Origin: Auanema rhodensis
Lineage: Eukaryota > Nematoda > Chromadorea > Rhabditida > Rhabditidae
Direction: 5' to 3'
Assembly (NCBI GenBank): GCA_964057225.1
Contig: OZ059897.1
Location: 5,704,001-5,768,000, forward strand
Length of the DNA stretch: 64,000 nt
Each line of letters begins with the position of its first letter. Positions within the stretch are counted from its first letter, which is position 1. The notes below the pieces were generated by a model. It saw only the letters and a program-made list of their open reading frames with translations. It made no database searches and had not been told where the DNA came from. This document shows, piece after piece, positions 13,101-28,100 of this stretch. The position numbers and the translations under genes are program-made.

Positions 13101-16100
13101 GTGAGAAAGACGGACATTCACTGAACACAACGTGCCTACAGCCTGAACTATTTTGTGAACAAATCTTGTGGATGGGGTCGATATAAACCGTTTTTCCGGA
13201 ACCTCGAAACGTTTTACCGAAATCTCACCAAGAATTTCAGAATCTACACATCTGAATACCTAACCTCAGATTATTTTTATTTGATTTTATTTAATGATCT
13301 GTGAGAAAGACGGACATTCACTGAACACAACGTGCCTACAGCCTGAACTATTTTGTGAACAAATCTTGTGGATGGGGTCGATATAAACCGTTTTTCCGGA
13401 ACCTCGAAACGTTTTACCGAAATCTCACCAAGGAGTCAGAATCTACACATCTGAATACCTAACCTCAGATTATTTTTATTTGATTTTAGTTAATGATCTG
13501 TGAGAAAGACGGACATTCACTGAACACAACGTGCCTACAGCCTGAACTATTTTGTGAACAAATCTTGTGGATGGGGTCGATATAAACCGTTTTTCCGGAA
13601 CCTGGAAACGTTTGACCGAAATCTCACCAAGAATTTCAGAATCTACACATTTGAATACCTAACCTCAGATTATTTTTATTTGATTTTAGTTAATGATCTG
13701 TGAGAAATACGGACATTCACTGAACACAACGTGCCTACAGCCTGAACTATTTTGTGAACAAATCTTGTGAATGAGGTCGATATAAACCGTTTTTCCGGAA
13801 CCTCGAAACGTTTTACCGAAATCTCACCAAGAATTTCAGAATCTACACATCTGAATACCTAACCTCTGATTATTTTTATTTGATTTTAGTTAATGATCTG
13901 TGAGAAAGACGGACATTCACTGAACACAACGTGCCTACAGCCTGAACTATTTTGTGAACAAATCTTGTGAATGAGGTCGATATAAACCGTTTTTCCGGAA
14001 CCTGGAAACGTTTTACCGAAATCTCACCAAGGAGTCAGAATCTACACATCTGAATACCAAACCTCAGATTATTTTTATTTGATTTTAGTTAATGATCTGT
14101 GAGAAAGACGGACATTCACTGAACACAACGTGCCTACAGCCTGAACTATTTTGTGAACAAATCTTGTGAATGAGGTCGATATAAACCGTTTTTCCGGAAC
14201 CTGGAAACGTTTTACCGAAATCTCACCAAGGAGTCAGAATCTACACATCTGAATACCAAACCTCAGATTATTTTTATTTGATTTTAGTTAATGATCTGTG
14301 AGAAAGACGGACATTCACTGAACACAACGTGCCTACAGCCTGAACTATTTTGTGAACAAATCTTGTGAATGAGGTCGATATAAACCGTTTTTCCGGAACC
14401 TGGAAACGTTTGACCGAAATCTCACCAAGAATTTCAGAATCTACACATCTGAATACCTAACCTCAGATTACTTTTATTTGATTTTAGTTAATGATCTGTG
14501 AGAAAGACGGACATTCACTGAACACAACGTGCCTACAGCCTGAACTATTTTGTGAACAAATCTTGTGAATGGGGTCGATATAAACCGTTTTTCCGGAACC
14601 TGGAAACGTTTTACCGAAATCTCACCAAGAATTTCAGAATCTACACATCTGAATACCAAACCTCAGATTATTTTTATTTGATTTTAGTTAATGATCTGTG
14701 AGAAAGACGGACATTCACTGAACACAACGTGCCTACAGCCTGAACTATTTTGTGAACAAATCTTGTGAATGAGGTCGATATAAACCGTTTTTCCGGAACC
14801 TGGAAACGTTTTACCGAAATCTCACCAAGAATTTCAGAATCTACACATCTGAATACCAAACCTCAGATTATTTTTATTTGATTTTACTTAATGATCTGTG
14901 AGAAAGACGGACATTCACTGAACACAACGTGCCTACAGCCTGAACTATTTTGTGAACAAATCTTGTGGATGGGGTCGATATAAACCGTTTTTCCGGAACC
15001 TGGAAACGTTTTACCGAAATCTCACCAAGAATTTCAGAATCTACACATCTGAATACCAAACCTCAGATTATTTTTGTTTGATTTTAGTTAATGATCTGTG
15101 AGAAAGACGGACATTCACTGAACACAACGTGCCTACAGCCTGAACTATTTTGTGAACAAATCTTGTGGATGGGGTCGATATAAACCGTTTTTCCGGAACC
15201 TCGAAACGTTTTACCGAAATCTCACCAAGAATTTCAGAATCTACACATCTGAATACCTAACCTCTTATTATTTTTATTTGATTTTAGTTAATGATCTGTG
15301 AGAAAGACGGACATTCACTGAACACAACGTGCCTACAGCCTGAACTATTTTGTGAACAAATCTTGTGGATGGGGTCGATATAAACCGTTTTTCCGGAACC
15401 TCGAAACGTTTTACCGAAATCTCACCAAGAATTTCAGAATCTACACATCTGAATACCTAACCTCTTATTATTTTTATTTGATTTTAGTTAATGATCTGTG
15501 AGAAAGACGGACATTCACTGAACACAACGTGCCTACAGCCTGAACTATTTTGTGAACAAATCTTGTGAATGGGGTCGATATAAACCGTTTTTCCGGAACC
15601 TGGAAACGTTTTACCGAAATCTCACCAAGAATTTCAGAATCTACACATCTGAATACTTAACCTCAGATTATTTTTATTTGATTTTAGTTAATGATCTGTG
15701 AGAAAGACGGACATTCACTGAACACAACGTGCCTACAGCCTGAACTATTTTGTGAACAAATCTTGTGAATGGGGTCGATATAAACCGTTTTTCCGGAACC
15801 TGGAAACGTTTTACCGAAATCTCACCAAGAATTTCAGAATCTACACATCTGAATACTTAACCTCAGATTATTTTTATTTGATTTTAGTTAATGATCTGTG
15901 AGAAAGACGGACATTCACTGAACACAACGTGCCTACAGCCTGAACTATTTTGTGAACAAATCTTGTGAATGGGGTCGATATAAACCGTTTTTCCGGAACC
16001 TGGAAACGTTTTACCGAAATCTCACCAAGAATTTCAGAATCTACACATCTGAATACCAAACCTCAGATTATTTTTATTTGATTTTAGTTAATGATCTGTG

Positions 16101-19100
16101 AGAAAGACGGACATTCACTGAACACAACGTGCCTACAGCCTGAACTATTTTGTGAACAAATCTTGTGGATGGGGTCGATATAAACCGTTTTTCCGGAACC
16201 TGGAAACGTTTAACCGAAATCTCACCAAGAATTTCAGAATCTACACATCTGAATACCAAACCTCAGATTACTTTTATTTATTTTAGTTAATGATCTGTGA
16301 GAAAGACGGACATTCACTGAACACAACGTGCCTACAGCCTGAACTATTTTGTGAACAAATCTTGTGAATGGGGTCGATATAAACCGTTTTTCCGGAACCT
16401 GGAAACGTTTTACCGAAATCTCACCAAGAATTTCCGAATCTACACATCTGAATACTTAACCTCAGATTATTTTTATTTGATTTTAGTTAATGATCTGTGA
16501 GAAAGACGGACATTCACTGAACACAACGTGCCTACAGCCTGAACTATTTTGTGAACAAATCTTGTGGATGGGGTCGATATAAACCGTTTTTCCGGAACCT
16601 TGAAACGTTTTACCGAAATCTCACCAAGAATTTCAAAATCTACACATCTGAATACCTAACCTCTAATTATTTTTATTTGATTTTACTTAATGATCTGTGA
16701 GAAAGACGGACATTCACTGAACACAACGTGCCTACAGCCTGAACTATTTTGTGAACAAATCTTGTGAATGGGGTCGATATAAACCGTTTTTCCGGAACCT
16801 GGAAACGTTTAACCGAAATCTCACCAAGAATTTCAGAATCTACACATCTGAATACCAAACCTCAGATTATTTTTATTTGATTTTAGTTAGTGATCTGTGA
16901 GAAAGACGGACATTCACTGAACACAACGTGCCTACAGCCTGAACTATTTTGTGAACAAATCTTGTGGATGGGGTCGATATAAACCGTTTTTCCGGAACCT
17001 TGAAACGTTTTACCGAAATCTCACCAAGAATTTCAGAATCTACACATCTGAATACCAAACCTCAGATTATTTTTATTTGATTTTACTTAATGATCTGTGA
17101 GAAAGACGGACATTCACTGAACACAACGTGCCTACAGCCTGAACTATTTTGTGAACAAATCTTGTGGATGGGGTCGATATAAACCGTTTTTCCGGAACCT
17201 GGAAACGTTTTACCGAAATCTCACCAAGAATTTCAGAATCTACACATCTGAATACCAAACCTCAGATTATTTTTATTTGATTTTAGTTAATGATCTGTGA
17301 GAAAGACGGACATTCACTGAACACAACGTGCCTACAGCCTGAACTATTTTGTGAACAAATCTTGTGGATGGGGTCGATATAAACCGTTTTTCCGGAACCT
17401 CGAAACGTTTTACCGAAATCTCACCAAGAATTTCAGAATCTACACATCTGAATACCTAACCTCTTATTATTTTTATTTGATTTTAGTTAATGATCTGTGA
17501 GAAAGACGGACATTCACTGAACACAACGTGCCTACAGCCTGAACTATTTTGTGAACAAATCTTGTGGATGGGGTCGATATAAACCGTTTTTCCGGAACCT
17601 CGAAACGTTTTACCGAAATCTCACCAAGAATTTCAGAATCTACACATCTGAATACCTAACCTCTTATTATTTTTATTTGATTTTAGTTAATGATCTGTGA
17701 GAAAGACGGACATTCACTGAACACAACGTGCCTACAGCCTGAACTATTTTGTGAACAAATCTTGTGAATGGGGTCGATATAAACCGTTTTTCCGGAACCT
17801 GGAAACGTTTTACCGAAATCTCACCAAGAATTTCAGAATCTACACATCTGAATACTTAACCTCAGATTATTTTTATTTGATTTTAGTTAATGATCTGTGA
17901 GAAAGACGGACATTCACTGAACACAACGTGCCTACAGCCTGAACTATTTTGTGAACAAATCTTGTGAATGGGGTCGATATAAACCGTTTTTCCGGAACCT
18001 GGAAACGTTTTACCGAAATCTCACCAAGAATTTCAGAATCTACACATCTGAATACCAAACCTCAGATTATTTTTATTTGATTTTAGTTAATGATCTGTGA
18101 GAAAGACGGACATTCACTGAACACAACGTGCCTACAGCCTGAACTATTTTGTGAACAAATCTTGTGAATGGGGTCGATATAAACCGTTTTTCCGGAACCT
18201 GGAAACGTTTTACCGAAATCTCACCAAGAATTTCAGAATCTACACATCTGAATACCAAACCTCAGATTATTTTTATTTGATTTTAGTTAATGATCTGTGA
18301 GAAAGACGGACATTCACTGAACACAACGTGCCTACAGCCTGAACTATTTTGTGAACAAATCTTGTGAATGGGGTCGATATAAACCGTTTTTCCGGAACCT
18401 GGAAACGTTTTACCGAAATCTCACCAAGAATTTCAGAATCTACACATCTGAATACCAAACCTCAGATTATTTTTTATTGATTTTAGTTAATGATCTGTGA
18501 GAAAAACGGACATTCACTGAACACAACGTGCCTACAGCCTGAACTATTTTGTGAACAAATCTTGTGGATGGGGTCGATATAAACCGTTTTTCCGGAACCT
18601 CGAAACGTTTTACCGAAATCTCACCAAGAATTTCAGAATCTACACATCTGAATACCTAACCTCTGATTATTTTTATTTGATTTTAGTTAATGATCTGTGA
18701 GAAAGACGGACATTCACTGAACACAACGTGCCTACAGCCTGAACTATTTTGTGAACAAATCTTGTGAATGAGGTCGATATAAACCGTTTTTCCGGAACCT
18801 GGAAACGTTTTACCGAAATCTCACCAAGGAGTCAGAATCTACACATCTGAATACCAAACCTCAGATTATTTTTATTTGATTTTAGTTAATGATCTGTGAG
18901 AAAAACGGACATTCACTGAACACAACGTGACTACAGCCTGAACTATTTTGTGAACAAATCTTGTGAATGAGGTCGATATAAACCGTTTTTCCGGAACCTG
19001 GAAACGTTTTACCGAAATCTCACCAAGGAGTCAGAATCTACACATCTGAATACCAAACCTCAGATTACTTTTATTTATTTTAGTTAATGATCTGTGAGAA

Positions 19101-22100
19101 AGACGGACATTCACTGAACACAACGTGACTACAGCCTGAACTATTTTGTGAACAAATCTTGTGGATGGGGTCGATATAAACCGTTTTTCCGGAACCTGGA
19201 AACGTTTTACCGAAATCTTACCAAGAATTTCAGAATCTACACATCTGAATACCAAACCTCAGATTATTTTTATTTGATTTTAGTTAATGATCTGTGAGAA
19301 AAACGGACATTCACTGAACACAACGTGCCTACAGCCTGAACTATTTTGTGAACAAATCTTGTGAATGAGGTCGATATAAACCGTTTTTCCGGAACCTGGA
19401 AACGTTTTACCGAAATCTCACCAAGAATTTCAGAATCTACACATCTGAATACCTAACCTCAGATTATTTTTATTTGATTTTATTTAATGATCTGTGAGAA
19501 AGACGGACATTCACTGAACACAACGTGCCTACAGCCTGAACTATTTTGTGAACAAATCTTGTGGATGGGGTCGATATAAACCGTTTTTCCGGAACCTGGA
19601 AACGTTTTACCGAAATCTCACCAAGAATTTCAGAATCTACACATCTGAATACCTAACCTCTGATTATTTTTATTTGATTTTAGTTAATGATCTGTGAGAA
19701 AGACGGACATTCACTGAACACAACGTGCCTACAGCCTGAACTATTTTGTGAACAAATCTTGTGAATGAGGTCGATATAAACCGTTTTTCCGGAACCTGGA
19801 AACGTTTTACCGAAATCTCACCAAGGAGTCAGAATCTACACATCTGAATACCTAACCTCAGATTACTTTTATTTATTTTAGTTAATGATCTGTGAGAAAG
19901 ACGGACATTCACTGAACACAACGTGACTACAGCCTGAACTATTTTGTGAACAAATCTTGTGGATGGGGTCGATATAAACCGTTTTTCCGGAACCTGGAAA
20001 CGTTTTACCGAAATCTTACCAAGAATTTCAGAATCTACACATCTGAATACCTAACCTCTGATTATTTTTATTTGATTTTAGTTAATGATCTGTGAGAAAG
20101 ACGGACATTCACTGAACACAACGTGCCTACAGCCTGAACTATTTTGTGAACAAATCTTGTGAATGAGGTCGATATAAACCGTTTTTCCGGAACCTGGAAA
20201 CGTTTTACCGAAATCTCACCAAGGAGTCAGAATCTACACATCTGAATACCTAACCTCAGATTACTTTTATTTATTTTAGTTAATGATCTGTGAGAAAGAC
20301 GGACATTCACTGAACACAACGTGACTACAGCCTGAACTATTTTGTGAACAAATCTTGTGGATGGGGTCGATATAAACCGTTTTTCCGGAACCTGGAAACG
20401 TTTTACCGAAATCTTACCAAGAATTTCAGAATCTACACATCTGAATACCAAACCTCAGATTATTTTTATTTAATTTTAGTTAATGATCTGTGAGAAAAAC
20501 GGACATTCACTGAACACAACGTGCCTACAGCCTGAACTATTTTGTGAACAAATCTTGTGAATGAGGTCGATATAAACCGTTTTTCCGGAACCTGGAAACG
20601 TTTTACCGAAATCTCACCAAGGAGTCAGAATCTACACATCTGAATACCTAACCTCAGATTATTTTTATTTGATTTTAGTTAATGATCTGTGAGAAAGACG
20701 GACATTCACTGAACACAACGTGCCTACAGCCTGAACTATTTTGTGAACAAATCTTGTGAATGAGGTCGATATAAACCGTTTTTCCGGAACCTGGAAACGT
20801 TTTACCGAAATCTCACCAAGAATTTCAGAATCTACACATCTGAATACCAAACCTCAGATTATTTTTATTTGATTTTAGTTAATGATCTGTGAGAAAAACG
20901 GACATTCACTGAACACAACGTGCCTACAGCCTGAACTATTTTGTGAACAAATCTTGTGGATGGGGTCGATATAAACCGTTTTTCCGGAACCTGGAAACGT
21001 TTAACCGAAATCTCACCAAGAATTTCAGAATCTACACATCTGAATACCAAACCTCAGATTATTTTTATTTGATTTTAGTTAGTGATCTGTGAGAAAGACG
21101 GACATTCACTGAACACAACGTGCCTACAGCCTGAACTATTTTGTGAACAAATCTTGTGAATGGGGTCGATATAAACCGTTTTTCCGGAACCTGGAAACGT
21201 TTAACCGAAATCTCACCAAGAATTTCAGAATCTACAGATCTGAATACCAAACCTCAGATTATTTTTATTTGATTTTAGTTAATGATCTGTGAGAAAGACG
21301 GACATTCACTGAACACAACGTGCCTACAGCCTGAACTATTTTGTGAACAAATCTTGTGGATGGGGTCGATATAAACCGTTTTTCCGGAACCTCGAAACGT
21401 TTTACCGAAATCTCACCAAGAATTTCAGAATCTACACATCTGAATACCTAACCTCAGATTATTTTTATTTGATTTTAGTTAATGATCTGTGAGAAAGACG
21501 GACATTCACTGAACACAACGTGCCTACAGCCTGAACTATTTTGTGAACAAATCTTGTGAATGGGGTCGATATAAACCGTTTTTCCGGAACGTGGAAACGT
21601 TTTACCGAAATCTCACCAAGAATTTCAGAATCTACACATCTGAATACTTAACCTCAGATTATTTTTATTTGATTTTAGTTAATGATCTGTGAGAAAGACG
21701 GACATTCACTGAACACAACGTGCCTACAGCCTGAACTATTTTGTGAACAAATCTTGTGAATGGGGTCGATATAAACCGTTTTTCCGGAACGTGGAAACGT
21801 TTTACCGAAATCTCACCAAGAATTTCAGAATCTACACATCTGAATACCTAACCTCAGATTATTTTTATTTGATTTTAGTTAATGATCTGTGAGAAAGACG
21901 GACATTCACTGAACACAACGTGCCTACAGCCTGAACTATTTTGTGAACAAATCTTGTGGATGGGGTCGATATAAACCGTTTTTCCGGAACGTGGAAACGT
22001 TTTACCGAAATCTCACCAAGGAGTCAGAATCTACACATCTGAATACCTAACCTCAGATTACTTTTATTTGATTTTAGTTAATGATCTGTGAGAAAGACGG

Positions 22101-25100
22101 ACATTCACTGAACACAACGTGACTACAGCCTGAACTATTTTGTGAACAAATCTTGTGGATGGGGTCGATATAAACCGTTTTTCCGGAACCTGGAAACGTT
22201 TTACCGAAATCTCACCAAGAATTTCAGAATCTACACATCTGAATACTTAACCTCAGATTATTTTTATTTGATTTTAGTTAATGATCTGTGAGAAAGACGG
22301 ACATTCACTGAACACAACGTGCCTACAGCCTGAACTATTTTGTGAACAAATCTTGTGGATGGGGTCGATATAAACCGTTTTTCCGGAACGTGGAAACGTT
22401 TTACCGAAATCTCACCAAGGAGTCAGAATCTACACATCTGAATACCTAACCTCAGATTACTTTTATTTGATTTTAGTTAATGATCTGTGAGAAAGACGGA
22501 CATTCACTGAACACAACGTGCCTACAGCCTGAACTATTTTGTGAACAAATCTTGTGGATGGGGTCGATATAAACCGTTTTTCCGGAACGTGGAAACGTTT
22601 TACCGAAATCTCACCAAGGAGTCAGAATCTACACATCTGAATACCTAACCTCAGATTACTTTTATTTGATTTTAGTTAATGATCTGTGAGAAAGACGGAC
22701 ATTCACTGAACACAACGTGACTACAGCCTGAACTATTTTGTGAACAAATCTTGTGGATGGGGTCGATATAAACCGTTTTTCCGGAACCTGGAAACGTTTT
22801 ACCGAAATCTCACCAAGAATTTCAGAATCTACACATCTGAATACCTAACCTCAGATTATTTTTATTTGATTTTATTTAATGATCTGTGAGAAAGACGGAC
22901 ATTCACTGAACACAACGTGCCTACAGCCTGAACTATTTTGTGAACAAATCTTGTGGATGGGGTCGATATAAACCGTTTTTCCGGAACCTGGAAACGTTTT
23001 ACCGAAATCTCACCAAGAATTTCAGAATCTACACATCTGAATACCTAACCTCAGATTATTTTTATTTGATTTTAGTTAATGATCTGTGAGAAAGACGGAC
23101 ATTCACTGAACACAACGTGCCTACAGCCTGAACTATTTTGTGAACAAATCTTGTGGATGGGGTCGATATAAACCGTTTTTCCGGAACCTGCAAACGTTTT
23201 ACCGAAATCTCACCAAGAATTTCAGAATCTACACATCTGAATACCTAACCTCAGATTATCTTTATTTGATTTTAGTTAATGATCTGTGAGAAAGACGGAC
23301 ATTCACTGAACACAACGTGACTACAGCCTGAACTATTTTGTGAACAAATCTTGTGGATGGGGTCGATATAAACCGTTTTTCCGGAACCTGCAAACGTTTT
23401 ACCGAAATCTCACCAAGAATTTCAGAATCTACACATCTGAATACCTAACCTCAGATTATCTTTATTTGATTTTAGTTAATGATCTGTGAGAAAGACGGAC
23501 ATTCACTGAACACAACGTGCCTACAGCCTGAACTATTTTGTGAACAAATCTTGTGGATGGGGTCGATATAAACCGTTTTTCCGGAACCTGCAAACGTTTT
23601 ACCGAAATCTCACCAAGAATTTCAGAATCTACACATCTGAATACCTAACCTCAGATTATCTTTATTTGATTTTAGTTAATGATCTGTGAGAAAGACGGAC
23701 ATTCACTGAACACAACGTGACTACAGCCTGAACTATTTTGTGAACAAATCTTGTGGATGGGGTCGATATAAACCGTTTTTCCGGAACCTGGAAACGTTTT
23801 ACCGAAATCTCACCAAGAATTTCAGAATCTACACATCTGAATACTTAACCTCAGATTATTTTTATTTGATTTTAGTTAATGATCTGTGAGAAAGACGGAC
23901 ATTCACTGAACACAACGTGCCTACAGCCTGAACTATTTTGTGAACAAATCTTGTGGATGGGGTCGATATAAACCGTTTTTCCGGAACGTGGAAACGTTTT
24001 ACCGAAATCTCACCAAGGAGTCAGAATCTACACATCTGAATACCTAACCTCAGATTACTTTTATTTGATTTTAGTTAATGATCTGTGAGAAAGACGGACA
24101 TTCACTGAACACAACGTGACTACAGCCTGAACTATTTTGTGAACAAATCTTGTGGATGGGGTCGATATAAACCGTTTTTCCGGAACCTGGAAACGTTTTA
24201 CCGAAATCTCACCAAGAATTTCAGAATCTACACATCTGAATACCTAACCTCAGATTATTTTTATTTGATTTTATTTAATGATCTGTGAGAAAGACGGACA
24301 TTCACTGAACACAACGTGCCTACAGCCTGAACTATTTTGTGAACAAATCTTGTGGATGGGGTCGATATAAACCGTTTTTCCGGAACCTGGAAACGTTTTA
24401 CCGAAATCTCACCAAGAATTTCAGAATCTACACATCTGAATACCTAACCTCAGATTATTTTTATTTGATTTTAGTTAATGATCTGTGAGAAAGACGGACA
24501 TTCACTGAACACAACGTGCCTACAGCCTGAACTATTTTGTGAACAAATCTTGTGGATGGGGTCGATATAAACCGTTTTTCCGGAACCTGCAAACGTTTTA
24601 CCGAAATCTCACCAAGAATTTCAGAATCTACACATCTGAATACCTAACCTCAGATTATCTTTATTTGATTTTAGTTAATGATCTGTGAGAAAGACGGACA
24701 TTCACTGAACACAACGTGCCTACAGCCTGAACTATTTTGTGAACAAATCTTGTGGATGGGGTCGATATAAACCGTTTTTCCGGAACCTGGAAACGTTTTA
24801 CCGAAATCTCACCAAGAATTTCAGAATCTACACATCTGAATACCTAACCTCAGATTATTTTTATTTGATTTTAGTTAATGATCTGTGAGAAAGACGGACA
24901 TTCACTGAACACAACGTGACTACAGCCTGAACTATTTTGTGAACAAATCTTGTGGATGGGGTCGATATAAACCGTTTTTCCGGAACGTGGAAACGTTTTA
25001 CCGAAATCTCACCAAGAATTTCAGAATCTACACATCTGAATACCTAACCTCAGATTATTTTTATTTGATTTTAGTTAATGATCTGTGAGAAAGACGGACA

Positions 25101-28100
25101 TTCACTGAACACAACGTGCCTACAGCCTGAACTATTTTGTGAACAAATCTTGTGGATGGGGTCGATATAAACCGTTTTTCCGGAACGTGGAAACGTTTTA
25201 CCGAAATCTCACCAAGGAGTCAGAATCTACATATCTGAATACCTAACCTCAGATTACTTTTATTTGATTTTAGTTAATGATCTGTGAGAAAGACGGACAT
25301 TCACTGAACACAACGTGCCTACAGCCTGAACTATTTTGTGAACAAATCTTGTGGATGGGGTCGATATAAACCGTTTTTCCGGAACCTGGAAACGTTTTAC
25401 CGAAATCTCACCAAGAATTTCAGAATCTACACATCTGAATACCTAACCTCTGATTATTTTTATTTGATTTTAGTGAATGATCTGTGAGAAAGACGGACAT
25501 TGACTGAACACAACGTGCCTACAGCCTGAACTATTTTGTGAACAAATCTTGTGGATGGGGTCGATATAAACCGTTTTTCCGGAACGTGGAAACGTTTTAC
25601 CGAAATCTCACCAAGGAGTCAGAATCTACACATCTGAATACCTAACCTCAGATTATTTTTATTTGATTTTAGTTAATGATCTGTGAGAAAGACGGACATT
25701 CACTGAACACAACGTGCCTACAGCCTGAACTATTTTGTGAACAAATCTTGTGGATGGGGTCGATATAAACCGTTTTTCCGGAACCTGGAAACGTTTTACC
25801 GAAATCTCACCAAGAATTTCAGAATCTACACATCTGAATACCTAACCTCTGATTATTTTTATTTGATTTTAGTTAATGATCTGTGAGAAAGACGGACATT
25901 CACTGAACACAACGTGCCTACAGCCTGAACTATTTTGTGAACAAATCTTGTGGATGGGGTCGATATAAACCGTTTTTCCGGAACCTGGAAACGTTTTACC
26001 GAAATCTCACCAAGAATTTCAGAATCTACACATCTGAATACCTAACCTCTTATTATTTTTATTTGATTTTAGTTAATGATCTGTGAGAAAGACGGACATT
26101 CACTGAACACAACGTGCCTACAGCCTGAACTATTTTGTGAACAAATCTTGTGGATGGGGTCGATATAAACCGTTTTTCCGGAACCTGGAAACGTTTTACC
26201 GAAATCTCACCAAGAATTTCAGAATCTACACATCTGAATACCTAACCTCAGATTATTTTTATTTGATTTTATTTAATGATCTGTGAGAAAGACGGACATT
26301 CACTGAACACAACGTGCCTACAGCCTGAACTATTTTGTGAACAAATCTTGTGGATGGGGTCGATATAAACCGTTTTTCCGGAACCTGGAAACGTTTTACC
26401 GAAATCTCACCAAGAATTTCAGAATCTACACATCTGAATACCTAACCTCAGATTATTTTTATTTGATTTTAGTTAATGATCTGTGAGAAAGACGGACATT
26501 CACTGAACACAACGTGCCTACAGCCTGAACTATTTTGTGAACAAATCTTGTGGATGGGGTCGATATAAACCGTTTTTCCGGAACCTGCAAACGTTTTACC
26601 GAAATCTCACCAAGAATTTCAGAATCTACACATCTGAATACCTAACTTCAGATTATTTTTATTTGATTTTAGTTAATGATCTGTGAGAAAGACGGACATT
26701 CACTGAACACAACGTGCCTACAGCCTGAACTATTTTGTGAACAAATCTTGTGGATGGGGTCGATATAAACCGTTTTTCCGGAACCTGGAAACGTTTGACC
26801 GAAATCTCACCAAGAATTTCAGAATCTACACATCTGAATACCTAACCTCAGATTATTTTTATTTGATTTTAGTGAATGATCTGTGAGAAAGACGGACATT
26901 CACTGAACACAACGTGCCTACAGCCTGAACTATTTTGTGAACAAATCTTGTGGATGGGGTCGATATAAACCGTTTTTCCGGAACCTGGAAACGTTTTACC
27001 GAAATCTCACCAAGAATTTCAGAATCTACACATCTGAATACCTAACCTCAGATTATTTTTATTTGATTTTAGTTAATGATCTGTGAGAAAGACGGACATT
27101 CACTGAACACAACGTGCCTACAGCCTGAACTATTTTGTGAACAAATCTTGTGGATGGGGTCGATATAAACCGTTTTTCCGGAACCTGGAAACGTTTTACC
27201 GAAATCTCACCAAGAATTTCAGAATCTACACATCTGAATACCTAACCTCAGATTATTTTTATTTGATTTTAGTTAATGATCTGTGAGAAAGACGGACATT
27301 CACTGAACACAACGTGCCTACAGCCTGAACTATTTTGTGAACAAATCTTGTGGATGGGGTCGATATAAACCGTTTTTCCGGAACCTGGAAACGTTTGACC
27401 GAAATCTCACCAAGAATTTCAGAATCTACACATCTGAATACCTAACCTCAGATTATTTTTATTTGATTTTAGTGAATGATCTGTGAGAAAGACGGACATT
27501 CACTGAACACAACGTGCCTACAGCCTGAACTATTTTGTGAACAAATCTTGTGGATGGGGTCGATATAAACCGTTTTTCCGGAACCTGGAAACGTTTTACC
27601 GAAATCTCACCAAGAATTTCAGAATCTACACATCTGAATACCTAACCTCAGATTACTTTTATTTGATTTTAGTTAATGATCTGTGAGAAAGACGGACATT
27701 CACTGAACACAACGTGCCTACAGCCTGAACTATTTTGTGAACAAATCTTGTGGATGGGGTCGATATAAACCGTTTTTCCGGAACCTGGAAACGTTTTACC
27801 GAAATCTCACCAAGAATTTCAGAATCTACACATCTGAATACCTAACCTCAGATTATTTTTATTTGATTTTAGTTAATGATCTGTGAGAAAGACGGACATT
27901 CACTGAACACAACGTGCCTACAGCCTGAACTATTTTGTGAACAAATCTTGTGGATGGGGTCGATATAAACCGTTTTTCCGGAACCTGGAAACGTTTGACC
28001 GAAATCTCACCAAGAATTTCAGAATCTACACATCTGAATACCTAACCTCAGATTATTTTTATTTGATTTTAGTGAATGATCTGTGAGAAAGACGGACATT

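Noticed and set aside
10479-21250. Repeated minus-strand open frames of 61-74 codons (MVFRCVDSEILGE...) in the satellite
   Set aside because: They are one per 200-bp monomer, stop at the same place, and cannot join up because 200 is not a multiple of three. They persist because the monomers are near-identical, not because of coding selection.
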